Origin: Candidatus Woesearchaeota archaeon
Lineage (GTDB): Archaea; Nanobdellota; Nanobdellia; Woesearchaeales; ARS49
Length of the DNA: 56,421 nt
Direction of reading: 5' to 3'
NCBI GenBank assembly: GCA_016215315.1
Contig: JACRKG010000039.1
Coordinates: 1 to 56,421 of the forward strand
Positions 39,849-48,255 of the stretch are shown here, one piece after another. The position numbers and the translations under genes are program-made. Position 1 is the stretch's first letter. Every line of letters begins with the position of its first letter. The notes beneath the pieces were generated by a model that was given only the letters and a program-made list of their open reading frames with translations, made no database searches and was not told where the DNA came from.

Positions 39849-39892
39849 TTATATAATTAATTCTTATAACTTATATAATTCTTATAATTATA
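39849..39892. promoter_or_regulatory. Repeated AT-rich operator-like sequence
   Basis: TTATATAATT (39849-39858) with CTTATAA (39863-39869), then TTATATAATT (39871-39880) with CTTATAA (39881-39887), between divergent regulator genes. Also contains TATA-like boxes, so the two roles cannot be separated by eye. Confidence 0.4.
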
Positions 39893-39937
39893 TAGTATTA
39901 ATAAAGACTTAAAAAATCTACTTCCTTTCTTTGTTTG

Positions 39938-40825
39938 ATGAAGAGAAAAGTAATACAATTGGCAGGAAAAACATTTGTTGTCAGCTTGCCATTAAAATGG
40001 GCGGTTCAGCATAATGTTAGGAAAGGTGACGAAGTAGATGTCGAAATTAATGACAGCCAACTAACAATCAATACGAAAAATCCTAAAACTGAACTCAAAA
40101 CTTCTTTAATTCTTGATTGTGCTGAAGAATTTGCTAGAAGAAGAATTAATACTTTGTACAAAAGAGGTCTTGATGAAATCGAGGTTGTTGTTAAACAACC
40201 TAAATTATTGAACGAAATACAAAAAGAACTCAAAACTTTGATGGGGTTTGAAGTAATTAATCGAGCAGAACGTTCTTGTACAATAAAAAACATTGCTCAA
40301 CCAATGGATCAAGAGCTTAATGTTTTAATAAAAAGAATATTCTTAATTAACATAGAAATGTCAAAGCTTATCGAGAAAATATTGCAAAACAAAGAAGAAA
40401 CTGACTTGCAAGAATTAAATGATTTGGAAGAAATGAATGATAAACTAACAAATACTTGTAAAAGAGTTCTTAACAAGCAAATAAACCAAAAAATGGACAA
40501 AACAAACTTAACCTATTGTATTTTATGGGTTTTAGAAAAATTAGGTGATGAATACTTGCGTTTAGGCAAGAGCTTGTTTAATAAAAATAACAACAAAGAT
40601 TTCTCAAAAATGATACTAAACATTAATTCATTTCACAGATTGCTTTATGAGATATTCTGCAAATTCGATGAGAGAAAAGCTTCGCTTTTCACGGAAGAAT
40701 ATAAAAGATTAAAAAAAGATTGTGAGGCTTTTCTCGAAAAACAACCATTAATAGGTCATCATGTGTTCAACATTGTTAGAAACATTTACGAATTTGCAGG
40801 ACCTTATTACGCGACAATACTCTGA
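39938..40825 (+). CDS. phoU: AbrB-PhoU type phosphate uptake regulator
   Basis: 295 residues from ATG 39938 (the TTG before it is less likely). Residues 1-45 are an AbrB/SpoVT DNA-binding fold (MKRKVIQLAGKTFVVSLPLKWAVQHNVRKGDEVDV). The rest is helical with two PhoU-like three-helix bundles. In archaea such fusions are linked to phosphate-transport regulation (family knowledge). No pst genes are near, so the target is unclear. Convergent with the next gene; they overlap by 19 nt. Confidence 0.82.
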   Translation: MKRKVIQLAGKTFVVSLPLKWAVQHNVRKGDEVDVEINDSQLTINTKNPKTELKTSLILDCAEEFARRRINTLYKRGLDEIEVVVKQPKLLNEIQKELKTLMGFEVINRAERSCTIKNIAQPMDQELNVLIKRIFLINIEMSKLIEKILQNKEETDLQELNDLEEMNDKLTNTCKRVLNKQINQKMDKTNLTYCILWVLEKLGDEYLRLGKSLFNKNNNKDFSKMILNINSFHRLLYEIFCKFDERKASLFTEEYKRLKKDCEAFLEKQPLIGHHVFNIVRNIYEFAGPYYATIL

Positions 40826-42567
40826 AGGTTTTCTAGCGAAAACCTGGTGGATTCTAATGCTTTTAGTTCATCAATTGAATAATGTTTTTCTTGTTTACTT
40901 AACAAAAATTCAAGATTAAGGATGGCATTTCTTAAGAAATCAACCGAATGTTTTATTCCTGCGTTCATTTCGTAAATCGTGTAAGTTATTGCTTTAGGAG
41001 TTGTTAGTGCTAATGTTGAAACGCTGATTCTTTCATCCCCGCTTGCTTTAATTAAGTCTTCAAATTTTTGCTCAACGCTTTCATAAATTTGGCCTCTATC
41101 AACTAGTTTAGCATAATCTTCTTCAGGAAAAATGTATCCTCTAGAAGGTTTGTCTAAAATGACTATTTTTTCATCGCTCAAAATAAAATTATCTAAGTGA
41201 GCATCACAATCGAAAACTGTGTAATTACTTGCTAACTTGTAAGAAACACTTAGATTTCTAACCAGGTCTTCTATTAATCCGTTAGGCAATTTCGAGCTTA
41301 ATATTTTCTTTATAGTTCTTTCTTGTGAGTCATTTTTTTCCTTTTTTGGAAAAAAATCGTGCAGTGTTTTTGTAACTTCTAATGCTTCTGTGACTAACCT
41401 TAAGTCTTTGGTTTTTTGGAAAACTTTGCTTATTGGCTCTCCGTTAGCGTATTTTTGTGCTAAATAAAATTTTCCTTTGTGCTGTACTATTTTTATTGGT
41501 TCTACAACTTCTAATTTTTGTTCTTTAATTCTTAACAAATTATCTTGTTCATCTTTTAGTTCTTCATAATTTCCTTCCTTCAAAACAAGCATTTTATTCA
41601 TGAAATTGTACAAATTAATTGTATAAACTGGTTTTCCTTCTATTGTTCTAAATCTTTCATGAATTTCCGGCTGCAAAAATATTTCGTCAAGTAAGGATTG
41701 CCAGGAATTATTTAGTTCTTTACTTATTTTTTCATTTTTTTTACTTTTGGCAATCCTTTCTAAGGCAAACACTTTCAAACTTTTAGATCCGACGGATGGT
41801 TGTTCTTCAACAAAAGAATTTATGTGCTTGATGAAATGATTTGTCCTGCAGTATTCTAATGCTCCAACGGCTTCTTCTAAATGATTTTGTTTTATTCCTA
41901 AAATCTTTCTAGCTCCTGGAAGAAGCATTTGTCCTGTTGAGTAAATTACTTGAGTTATGGGATTTTCTTTTCTTTCATAATCTTCTAACGCAATTAATTC
42001 GTGATTTATGGCTTTTTCAACATCGGGATTTTCTTTTTGCATTTCTAAATTTGCTAAAAGTAAATTTATTGTTCTATTATCCTTAAAATATTGTTGTGAA
42101 AGAATCAATTCTTGTTTCTCTTCTGGATCTTTTGACTTGTGCACATTTATTAATGTTTCAACCCAATTAAGACAATTGCTTAAGTAAGGAGGATCGTGCT
42201 TGCTAAAATGTTCTAAAGTAAAATTAACTCCCGTTGTTACGATAAGTCCTAAAGAAAGTATTTTTAGATTGTTTAAATTTGGATCATGACTTAAAGCTAC
42301 AGGCAACACATGAGTTAAGTTAAAAATTCCCGTGCTTATTTCTTTATTTTCTACTGCGGGCTGCAATAATGAGCCCAATTCTTTCTTTTTTATGTGCTTA
42401 AAATATAATCCCGTTCCTAAAGCAGTTAATACTGGAACTCCGTAAGCGAGAAGTATTTTTTCTAAATAATTTAATTCATAATTAGGAATTCCTGGATTGA
42501 AATGATTGTACAACAAGACAGAACTAGTTAGTCCGATACAGCCATACATGAATTTCTTTTTGTCCAC
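40807..42567 (-). CDS. Membrane protein with C-terminal aminoglycoside-phosphotransferase/kinase-like domain
   Basis: 586 residues. Three N-terminal membrane helices (about 8-22, 38-57, 102-122). Then a long helical region. From about residue 355 an APH/protein-kinase-like fold: EPISKVF helix, TLHDFF, and a catalytic-loop-like FDCDAHLDNFIL followed by IVILDK, which matches D....N and D of the kinase fold. The usual HGDxHxxN His is Asp/Cys here. No clear glycine-rich loop is seen. Function unknown; a membrane-anchored phosphotransferase is plausible. Confidence 0.6.
   Translation of the reverse strand: MDKKKFMYGCIGLTSSVLLYNHFNPGIPNYELNYLEKILLAYGVPVLTALGTGLYFKHIKKKELGSLLQPAVENKEISTGIFNLTHVLPVALSHDPNLNNLKILSLGLIVTTGVNFTLEHFSKHDPPYLSNCLNWVETLINVHKSKDPEEKQELILSQQYFKDNRTINLLLANLEMQKENPDVEKAINHELIALEDYERKENPITQVIYSTGQMLLPGARKILGIKQNHLEEAVGALEYCRTNHFIKHINSFVEEQPSVGSKSLKVFALERIAKSKKNEKISKELNNSWQSLLDEIFLQPEIHERFRTIEGKPVYTINLYNFMNKMLVLKEGNYEELKDEQDNLLRIKEQKLEVVEPIKIVQHKGKFYLAQKYANGEPISKVFQKTKDLRLVTEALEVTKTLHDFFPKKEKNDSQERTIKKILSSKLPNGLIEDLVRNLSVSYKLASNYTVFDCDAHLDNFILSDEKIVILDKPSRGYIFPEEDYAKLVDRGQIYESVEQKFEDLIKASGDERISVSTLALTTPKAITYTIYEMNAGIKHSVDFLRNAILNLEFLLSKQEKHYSIDELKALESTRFSLENLQSIVA
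40826..40845. repeat. Hairpin within the convergent gene ends
   Basis: AGGTTTTC (40826-40833) and GAAAACCT (40838-40845) pair perfectly with loop TAGC, just after the phoU stop and inside the last codons of the minus-strand gene. Likely terminator. Confidence 0.45.
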
Positions 42568-42610
42568 AAAAAGAATATATTAAGAAGTTTTTTAAAACTA
42601 ATTTGCGGAG

Positions 42611-42635
42611 AGGAAATTTGCAAAGCAAATTTCCT
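42611..42635. repeat. Perfect 11-bp hairpin in divergent region
   Basis: AGGAAATTTGC (42611-42621) and GCAAATTTCCT (42625-42635) with loop AAA. Loop context GC-AAA-GC is known to be very stable in single-stranded DNA. It lies between divergent genes. Confidence 0.5.
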
Positions 42636-42672
42636 AATATTTTGTTAAAAGGAATGAACTGTTAAGATCGGG

Positions 42673-42715
42673 CTTGTGCCCACAAGTGAACATTTATGTT
42701 TTTGTGCCCACAAAT
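42673..42715. promoter_or_regulatory. Pair of dyads upstream of the L1 operon promoter
   Basis: TTGTGCCCACAA occurs at 42674-42685 and 42702-42713, each itself a dyad (TTGT/ACAA), 28 bp centre to centre. Upstream of the TATA box at 42752. Candidate binding site of an unknown regulator. Confidence 0.5.
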
Positions 42716-42725
42716 ACAATTTGAA

Positions 42726-42759
42726 GAATTTGCGAAGCAAATTCAGTAATCTTTATAAA
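42726..42759 (+). promoter_or_regulatory. Hairpin plus TATA box of the L1 operon
   Basis: GAATTTGC (42726-42733) and GCAAATTC (42737-42744), loop GAA, 8 bp. TTTATAAA (42752-42759) is the TATA box; ATG is at 42820, so a leader of about 35-40 nt. Confidence 0.55.
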
Positions 42760-42791
42760 CAACCTTGTTTTCCTTTGTGTAATCCGTTATA

Positions 42792-42810
42792 CTACTCGTT
42801 GAGTAGGAGG
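42792..42810 (+). promoter_or_regulatory. Leader hairpin touching the Shine-Dalgarno of rpl1
   Basis: CTACTC-GTT-GAGTAG (42792-42806) overlaps the first G of GGAGG (42806-42810). Archaeal L1 is known to bind its own mRNA; this may be its site (inference). Confidence 0.5.
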
Positions 42811-42819
42811 ATCTTATTC

Positions 42820-43473
42820 ATGGAGAAAGCACAAATTAAGAAAGCTCTAGAAGAGCTAAGAAAAAATGTGGTTAAGAGAAAGTTTAAGCAAAGTGTAGAT
42901 TTTGCTCTGAGCATTAAAGATATTGACTTAAAAAAAACTGACGGTCACATTGATATTTTTGTAACTTTACCTCATCAAACTGGAAAGCAAGTTAAAGTAT
43001 GCGGTCTTACTGGCGGAGAATTAACTCCTCAATCTAAAAAAGAATGTCATTTTACGATTAGTAATGAAGAATTCAAAAATTATGCGGGTAATAAAAAAGC
43101 TATTAAGAAATTAGCTGATCAGTATGATTATTTTGTTGCTCAAGCAAACATAATGCCAGAAGTAGCTAAAACTTTTGGTGGAATTCTTGGTCCAAAAAGA
43201 AAAATGCCTAATCCTAAAGCAGGCTGTGTTGTTCCGCCTAACGTTAACTTAAAATTATTAGTTGAAAAATTACAAAAAACAGTAAGATTAACAATGAAAA
43301 CTGAGTTAGCAATGAAGGCTAAAGTAGGTAGTGAAGACTTAAGTGATGATGATTTGGCGGATAATATTTTAATACTTTATAATACTGCAATTCAAAACTT
43401 GCCTAGTGAAAGAAATAACGTTAAAAAGGCAACAATAAAGTTCACTATGGGTAAACCCGTGAAATTACAATGA
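42820..43473 (+). CDS. rpl1: Large ribosomal subunit protein uL1
   Basis: 217 residues from ATG 42820 (MEKAQIKKALEELRKNVV) with GGAGG nine nt upstream; the longer in-frame extension is rejected. Typical blocks KRKFKQSVDFALSIKDIDLKK, DYFVAQANIMPEVAKTFGGILGPKRKMPNPKAGCVVPP, and the C-terminal KATIKFTMGKPVKL. It binds 23S rRNA and, in several archaea, its own mRNA. It overlaps rpl10 by ATGA. The usual L11 gene is not upstream here. Confidence 0.96.
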   Translation: MEKAQIKKALEELRKNVVKRKFKQSVDFALSIKDIDLKKTDGHIDIFVTLPHQTGKQVKVCGLTGGELTPQSKKECHFTISNEEFKNYAGNKKAIKKLADQYDYFVAQANIMPEVAKTFGGILGPKRKMPNPKAGCVVPPNVNLKLLVEKLQKTVRLTMKTELAMKAKVGSEDLSDDDLADNILILYNTAIQNLPSERNNVKKATIKFTMGKPVKLQ

Positions 43474-44330
43474 GCAAACCAAAAGCACACGTTTCGGAAT
43501 CGAAAAAGAAGTTGGTAAAAGTAGTAATTGAAAAAATGAAGAAAACCCCAATTATTGGTATTGCCAACTTAGCAGGATTACCTGCAGCTCAGCTTCAAAA
43601 GATTCAACAGTCATTAAGAGCAAAAATAGATATGATAATGACTAAGAAGACTGTTGCTAAAATAATTCTTGAACAAGTTGTTAAAGATAAACCAGGGATA
43701 GAAAAATTACAAGAATTCTTAGGAGGAAATCCTTCATTAGTCTTCACTAAAGAAAATCCATTCTCATTATTTAAGACATTAAAGAAAAACAAATCACCTG
43801 CACCCGCAAAAGCAGGTCAATTAGCACCTAAAGATTTAGTAATTAAAGCAGGTCCAACTCCTTTTGCTCCAGGACCAGTAATTAGTGAGTTCAAACAATT
43901 AGGAGTGGCTGCAGGAATTGAAGGAGGAAAAATAGTTGTAAAACAAGATTCAGTAGTTTGCAAAACTGGTAAACCAATCAGCGAACAATTAGCGAGCATG
44001 TTAGGAAGGTTAGGAATTCAACCAATGGAAATTGGTCTTGACTTAGTCGCTGTTTACGAAAACGGAGTTGTTTACACTAAAACAGTTCTTGACATAGATG
44101 AAGATAAATTCAAGAGTCAATTAAATAAAGCAATAAATTCAGCAAGAAACTTAAGCGTTGAAGCAGCTTATCCAACAAAACAAAATATTAATTTATTAAT
44201 AGGCAAAGCATCGAGAGAAAGCAAAGCTTTAGCAAGATCACAAAATATCTTAGCTAAAGGAATGGTTGAAGAAATACTTACAAAAGCTCACATCCAAATG
44301 TTAGCTTTAAAAAATAAAATTCAAGGTTGA
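43470..44330 (+). CDS. rpl10: Large ribosomal subunit protein uL10 (P0)
   Basis: 286 residues. N-terminus [41 protein letters not shown] is typical; the middle includes the archaeal extra domain, [18 protein letters not shown]. The C-terminal acidic tail usually shared with L12 seems missing: the protein ends [12 protein letters not shown]. It anchors L12 dimers on the stalk. It overlaps L1 by ATGA; L12 follows 13 bases later. Confidence 0.95.
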   Translation: MSKPKAHVSESKKKLVKVVIEKMKKTPIIGIANLAGLPAAQLQKIQQSLRAKIDMIMTKKTVAKIILEQVVKDKPGIEKLQEFLGGNPSLVFTKENPFSLFKTLKKNKSPAPAKAGQLAPKDLVIKAGPTPFAPGPVISEFKQLGVAAGIEGGKIVVKQDSVVCKTGKPISEQLASMLGRLGIQPMEIGLDLVAVYENGVVYTKTVLDIDEDKFKSQLNKAINSARNLSVEAAYPTKQNINLLIGKASRESKALARSQNILAKGMVEEILTKAHIQMLALKNKIQG

Positions 44331-44343
44331 TGGAGGTATTAAG

Positions 44344-44652
44344 ATGGAATACGTATATGCGGCAATGTTACTGCACGAAGCTGGACAAAAAGTAGACGAG
44401 GCTAATGTTAAGAAAGTTTTAACAGCAGCAGGAGTCAAAGTTGATGATGCAAGAGTAAAAGCATTAGTTGCTAGCTTAGAAGGAGTTAACATTAAAGAAG
44501 CTGTAGAAAAAGCAAGCGCAGCACCAGTAGCTGTAGCAGCACCAGCAGCATCGGCAGGAAACGCGCCAAAAGCTGAAGAAAAACATAAAAAGGAAGACGA
44601 TAAGAAAAGTGAAGAACAAGCTGCAGCAGGCTTAGGAGCCTTATTCGGCTAA
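44344..44652 (+). CDS. rpl12: Large ribosomal subunit protein P1/L12 (stalk)
   Basis: 102 residues. [30 protein letters not shown] is the N-terminal dimer/P0-binding part. Ala-rich hinge ([14 protein letters not shown]) then charged [17 protein letters not shown] and a final [10 protein letters not shown] that contacts factors. GGAGGT about 8 nt upstream. Last gene of the L1-L10-L12 operon. A T-rich run follows. Confidence 0.95.
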   Translation: MEYVYAAMLLHEAGQKVDEANVKKVLTAAGVKVDDARVKALVASLEGVNIKEAVEKASAAPVAVAAPAASAGNAPKAEEKHKKEDDKKSEEQAAAGLGALFG

Positions 44653-44682
44653 ATTTTTTTTTCACTTTTTTTTGTGTATAGG

Positions 44683-45567
44683 ATGCTTTCAACGAACGAA
44701 GAAAAGGAACTAAAAGAAAAAGTAAATGAGCTCAATAAGAAGACGAAAGAGTTACGCTCAAGATTAATACAGTCTAACGACCAAAAAAAAGCTCAAATCG
44801 GTAAAAAGCAAGCGAATTCTAAACAAATAGTATCTTTAATAAGTTCAAATAAACAATTAAGAGAAGAAAGAGACAAATTAACTTCTGAAGTTCACGCATT
44901 AAAAGAAAAAAGAAAAGTTCTGAATCAAGATATTACTAAAAAAATTGAAGAAGTAAAAAAACTTAATGAGGAAAAGAAAAAAACTGCTCAAAAACATGGC
45001 CTAAGAGAAGATCCTTCTCAAATAAAATCACAAATTGAACGTTTAGAATTCAAGATGGAAACAGAAGTTTTCAGCTTCGAAAAAGAAACAGCACTCAATA
45101 AGACAGTAAAAGAATTAAAGAAAAAACTAGAACAATCAAAACAAGTAAGCGACATCTGGGATAAAGCCCATAAGTTGTCAAAAGAAATCGACGCACTAAA
45201 AACAGAAGCAGACAAATATCACAAGGAAATTCAACAAAAAGCGAGTGATAGCCAAAGAAAACACGAGCTAATAATTGATAACAACAAAAAAATTGATGAC
45301 TTAAAAGTAGAAGAAAAAAAATTCAATGCAGAATTAGACCAAAAGAGCGCAGAATTAAGCACAGTAAACAAAGAATTAGAAGATGTACTGAAAGTTGCAA
45401 GCACTGAAGGATTCAAATTACAGGAAGAAAAACAAAAAGTAGAACAATCAAGACAAAAAAAGAAAAAATCCTCAATAAGCGAAATGAAAAAACAAGTTGA
45501 AGAAAAACTAAAAAAAGGAGAAAAACTCACTAATGATGATTTTATGATAATGCAACAAGAGGAGTGA
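44683..45567 (+). CDS. Archaeal coiled-coil protein (COG1340-like)
   Basis: 294 residues from ATG 44683; GTG 44674 is the alternative. Nearly all coiled coil, with phrases such as KVNELNKKTKELRSRL and KELKKKLEQSKQVSDIWDKAHKLS, like the COG1340 proteins found throughout archaea. Ends KGEKLTNDDFMIMQQEE, a common C-terminal block for that family. Function is not established. It lies 30 nt after rpl12, probably in the same transcript. Confidence 0.8.
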   Translation: MLSTNEEKELKEKVNELNKKTKELRSRLIQSNDQKKAQIGKKQANSKQIVSLISSNKQLREERDKLTSEVHALKEKRKVLNQDITKKIEEVKKLNEEKKKTAQKHGLREDPSQIKSQIERLEFKMETEVFSFEKETALNKTVKELKKKLEQSKQVSDIWDKAHKLSKEIDALKTEADKYHKEIQQKASDSQRKHELIIDNNKKIDDLKVEEKKFNAELDQKSAELSTVNKELEDVLKVASTEGFKLQEEKQKVEQSRQKKKKSSISEMKKQVEEKLKKGEKLTNDDFMIMQQEE

Positions 45568-45684
45568 AAACCAAGTTTGTGCTTCGCACTTGAATGGTTT
45601 TGTTGTGCTAAAAACTTTTTTATGCTGTTTTTGATTTTAATCTTTTATTTGTTTTCGACTTCGATTTATTCTTTTGATTTCTTG

Positions 45685-45815
45685 ATCTTTCCCCTTGCCG
45701 GTTGCATACTTTTTGTGCTAACATAGTTTAATTCCGGTTTAAGCAACCGGAACATTGACGCTGCTGCGGCAGTGATTGATAACTAAAGAATTCTTTGTTT
45801 GCACTTGTTAAATTC
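45685..45815 (+). repeat. Dispersed repeat family 1, copy B
   Basis: CTTTCCCCTTGCCGGTTGC then GCAACCGGAACATTGAC. Arms CCGGTTGC (45698-45705) and GCAACCGG (45743-45750) pair. The second hairpin GCTGC-TGCG-GCAGT (45760-45773) differs in sequence from copy A's but pairs the same way. Then ATTGATAA and a TTTGCACTTGTT tail. Confidence 0.7.
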
Positions 45816-45830
45816 TTTTACTATCAATTT

Positions 45831-45907
45831 TCAACCGCAGGTTGACAAAGTGTTCGGATCACCAAGACCGGCAAAGAATACTGCAAGCAAACTTAACGAG
45901 TGATCCG
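45831..45907. ncRNA. Candidate structured RNA
   Basis: TCAACC-GCA-GGTTGA (45831-45845) and an 8-bp stem CGGATCAC (45855-45862) with GTGATCCG (45900-45907) around a 37-nt loop. GC-rich in an AT-rich gap. No box motifs or TATA box identified. Strand unknown. Confidence 0.4.
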
Positions 45908-45976
45908 CAAGGAGAAAGTTTAAGTGTATCTAAAAACAAAATGTAATTGTTAAGAAAAGCTAATGCTATACTCTTT

Positions 45977-46198
45977 TTACTTCTCTTTCTTCATGAATTC
46001 TGTATATCCACAATTTCCACATGTGTGTCTTGTTTTGTGGTTTGCTAAGGAGAATCCTGGGCCGCATTTTGGGCAGAAAGTAGTTTTTCTAGTTAAACTA
46101 CCACTTTTAACTTCGTAATTCTTGTATGCTTTTCCTCTTTTATTAGGTTTTTTTTGTGTTTTTTGTTGTTGTGGTTTTTTTCCTTTATCGTCAGCCAT
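45977..46198 (-). CDS. rps27ae: Small ribosomal subunit protein eS31 (S27ae)
   Basis: 73 residues. Zinc finger FCPKCGPG...HTCGNCGYTEFM with four Cys, preceded by a Lys-rich N-terminal extension (KGKKPQQQKTQKKPNKRGKAYKN). Follows rps24e by 12 nt, the standard archaeal order. Confidence 0.94.
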   Translation of the reverse strand: MADDKGKKPQQQKTQKKPNKRGKAYKNYEVKSGSLTRKTTFCPKCGPGFSLANHKTRHTCGNCGYTEFMKKEK

Positions 46199-46210
46199 AT
46201 GATTTTTTCC

Positions 46211-46498
46211 TCATGCAGCAGCTTCTGCAGCTACTTTCTTAACTTTAATTGGAGCTTCAACATTTTTTAGTGCTTCTTTTGAATCATAAACGAGTGCTTC
46301 AAATTTTGCTCCAGAACTTCCAAAATTAGTATAAACATGTCTTACAACAACCAATTCAGCGTCTTTTTTTAGTGCTTTTCCTACGTCTGCTTGCACATCT
46401 TTGCATGCTGGTGTTGGTCCTTGAAATGTTAAGCTTCCCTTAACTTCTAATCTTGATAATAGCTTGTTTTCTTTCTTTTCAGTTACATTTACTTCCAT
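46211..46498 (-). CDS. rps24e: Small ribosomal subunit protein eS24
   Basis: 95 residues. MEVNVTEKKENKLLSRLEVKGSLTFQGPTPACKDV and VVVRHVYTNFGSSGAKFEALVYDS match eS24. C-terminus ends Ala-rich. Forms the usual unit with S27ae; divergent from rpo7. TATA-like TTTTTAAAAC on the minus strand near 46521-46530. Confidence 0.94.
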   Translation of the reverse strand: MEVNVTEKKENKLLSRLEVKGSLTFQGPTPACKDVQADVGKALKKDAELVVVRHVYTNFGSSGAKFEALVYDSKEALKNVEAPIKVKKVAAEAAA

Positions 46499-46583
46499 AA
46501 CTAAGAGGAAAAACTAACGCTTTTTAAAACTTTCTAGCTCTCCCTCAGAAAGCTTTTTAAATACTCCCTTAATTACACCATAT

Positions 46584-47138
46584 ATGTTCTACAAACTAAG
46601 CGTTCAAGACCACGTAAGGGTCCCGCCAATTTATTTTGGCAAAGATGTTTCAAAATCAGTAGCTAAAAGCTTGCAACAAAAGTATGCCGGTTTTATCGAC
46701 CCAGAATTAGGAATAGTTGTTGACATAGCTAACGTGAATGAAGTTGGCGAAGGAGTAGTAATTTCTGGCGACGGAGCAGCTTATTATGAAACAAAATTTG
46801 AATTAATAGTTTACAAACCAGAAATGCAAGAAGTAGTTTACGGAAAAATAAAAGACATAACAGATTTCGGAGCTTTTATTACATTAGGACCAATTGATGG
46901 AATGATTCACGTTTCACAAACAATGGACGACTTTGTAGCTTTCTCAAAAGAAAAAGTATTAACAGGTAAAGACACGAAAAGATCATTAAAAGTTAACGAT
47001 TTTTGTTTTGCAAGAGTAGTTCAAGTATCATTCAAAGATCCTGCAAACCCAAAAATCGGATTAACAATGAGGCAAGACCAATTAGGAAAAACAGACTGGT
47101 GGCTCAATCCTGACGATAAAAAAGGTAAGAAAAAATGA
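46584..47138 (+). CDS. rpo7: DNA-directed RNA polymerase subunit Rpo7 (RpoE')
   Basis: 184 residues. N-terminal RNP-like domain (MFYKLSVQDHVRVPPIYFGKD) then S1-type OB domain (ITDFGAFITLGPIDGMIHVSQT). It pairs with Rpo4 in the stalk that binds transcript RNA. TATA-like TTTTTAAATA near 46553-46562. It overlaps spt4 by ATGA. Confidence 0.96.
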   Translation: MFYKLSVQDHVRVPPIYFGKDVSKSVAKSLQQKYAGFIDPELGIVVDIANVNEVGEGVVISGDGAAYYETKFELIVYKPEMQEVVYGKIKDITDFGAFITLGPIDGMIHVSQTMDDFVAFSKEKVLTGKDTKRSLKVNDFCFARVVQVSFKDPANPKIGLTMRQDQLGKTDWWLNPDDKKGKKK

Positions 47139-47320
47139 AAAAGAAAGCTTGTAAAAAATGCAAAAAATTTGTTGACAGCGGAGAATGTCCTACTTGTAAA
47201 ACAAACAATTTCTCAACCAACTGGAAAGGAAGATTATACATTCTAGACGCTAAAAACTCTTTTATTGCAAAAGAAATAGGCATAAACGAAAAAGGCGAAT
47301 ACGCGATAAAAGTAAGCTAG
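47135..47320 (+). CDS. spt4: Transcription elongation factor Spt4 (RpoE'')
   Basis: 61 residues. Zinc site CKKCKKFVDSGECPTCKT, then NWKGRLYILD and SFIAKEIGI, the standard Spt4 pattern. It binds Spt5 to form the processivity clamp. Its start overlaps the rpo7 stop. Ends in a bidirectional terminator. Confidence 0.95.
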   Translation: MKKKACKKCKKFVDSGECPTCKTNNFSTNWKGRLYILDAKNSFIAKEIGINEKGEYAIKVS

Positions 47321-47365
47321 AAAATCTTTATTATTCCTCCTTTCAGTCGGAAAATAAAGATTTTC
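47320..47365. terminator. Bidirectional terminator between spt4 and PIN gene
   Basis: GAAAATCTTTATT (47320-47332) and AATAAAGATTTTC (47353-47365) form a perfect 13-bp stem with a 20-nt loop. It overlaps both stop codons. Confidence 0.7.
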
Positions 47366-47723
47366 AATGACTAAAAACTAAATACTTTCTCTGCCTAACT
47401 GCTATAATTCTACAATTTAATTTCTTAATTAATTCTCTATCGTGCGTTGCAACAATTGTATTTGCATCGCACAAATCAACAATAGTTTCATCAACATGTT
47501 TGTCACTTTTTATTTCTTTAATTCCAAATTGTTTAATCATGGCTTTAGCAAGCCTTCCATGATCTTTAACTTTGCCTCGTAATTTGTCTAGTTCTTGAAT
47601 CGTCTTATCAACAACAAAAAGTTCATACTGAAAATCACAAATTCTTTTTAATTCGCTAATAAAATCTACTTTATTCTCAGCACAATACACTAAAAAGTTT
47701 GTATCAAGGATAATACGTATCAT
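47364..47723 (-). CDS. PIN-domain nuclease-like protein (Fcf1/VapC-type)
   Basis: 119 residues from ATG 47723 (MIRIILDTNFLVYCAE); GTG 47729 is an alternative. Acidic metal-site residues in LDTNFL, KTIQELDKL and DANTIVATHDREL match PIN domains of the Fcf1-like type often found near spt4 in archaea. Likely RNA cleaving or rRNA processing. No antitoxin gene is adjacent, so a VapC toxin is less likely. Confidence 0.85.
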   Translation of the reverse strand: MIRIILDTNFLVYCAENKVDFISELKRICDFQYELFVVDKTIQELDKLRGKVKDHGRLAKAMIKQFGIKEIKSDKHVDETIVDLCDANTIVATHDRELIKKLNCRIIAVRQRKYLVFSH

Positions 47724-47793
47724 AAACACATAAAAAGAATCATTGAATTAAAATCTTTTGTTTTTAGAAAATTTTCTTCCTAAAATTTTCTGG

Positions 47794-47818
47794 TAATCGA
47801 TAGTACTTTATTTAAAAC
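47794..47818 (+). promoter_or_regulatory. TAATC-N10-TATA promoter element
   Basis: TAATC (47794-47798), ten bases, TATTTAAAAC (47809-47818), then 21 nt to ATG 47840. Confidence 0.6.
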
Positions 47819-47839
47819 TAGTTTCTTTCACACATATTT

Positions 47840-48229
47840 ATGTCAATTGAACGAGCTGTAAAGTGTTGTAAATCTTGTTTTGCATATACTTCAAGTATGG
47901 GATATGCTTTTAACATTCCCGGCACAATTACATCATTCCGAACTGATGTATGTGTTACTGTTGGTTTTGATGTTTTGAATTTTACTAGGCACGCTAGTGA
48001 AAACTGCTCAAAAACTCTTGAAAGTCGTAATGACGCAATGCAAAATGCAATGCTAGCATTAGAAGAAAGTTTAACTAAAGGTCCTAGAGAACCTACTGCT
48101 TTTGAGAACAAACCTGAAGGTAGTATTGAACAAGTTCGTGCAGCATTAGATGCATGCATGAATTGCGATTACAGTAAACCATCAATTGTTGATGTTTTTA
48201 TTAAAAAATCACAAGATTTTCCAAAATGA
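47840..48229 (+). CDS. CxxC-motif paralogue 2, unknown
   Basis: 129 residues, paralogue of 29583-30011. MSIERAVKCCKSC at the start, LALEESLTKG near the middle, then ACMNCDYSKPSIVDVFI near the end. Extra Cys near 42 and 59. Probable zinc site formed by CKSC and CMNC. It is leaderless with a TAATC promoter and appears co-transcribed with the membrane gene 26 nt downstream. Function unknown. Confidence 0.75.
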   Translation: MSIERAVKCCKSCFAYTSSMGYAFNIPGTITSFRTDVCVTVGFDVLNFTRHASENCSKTLESRNDAMQNAMLALEESLTKGPREPTAFENKPEGSIEQVRAALDACMNCDYSKPSIVDVFIKKSQDFPK

Positions 48230-48255
48230 ACAATTACTTAGGAGGCAAATAAAAA

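Larger units (their letters stand above)
45568..45976. other. 409-nt convergent gap holding two structured elements
   Basis: No gene. It contains dispersed repeat family 1 copy B (about 45685-45815) and a separate structured tract (45831-45907). The rest is AT-rich spacer. Confidence 0.6.

Noticed and set aside
47364..47723. VapC toxin of a VapBC pair
   Set aside because: No antitoxin-sized gene is adjacent; context beside spt4 and an Fcf1-like pattern fit better.
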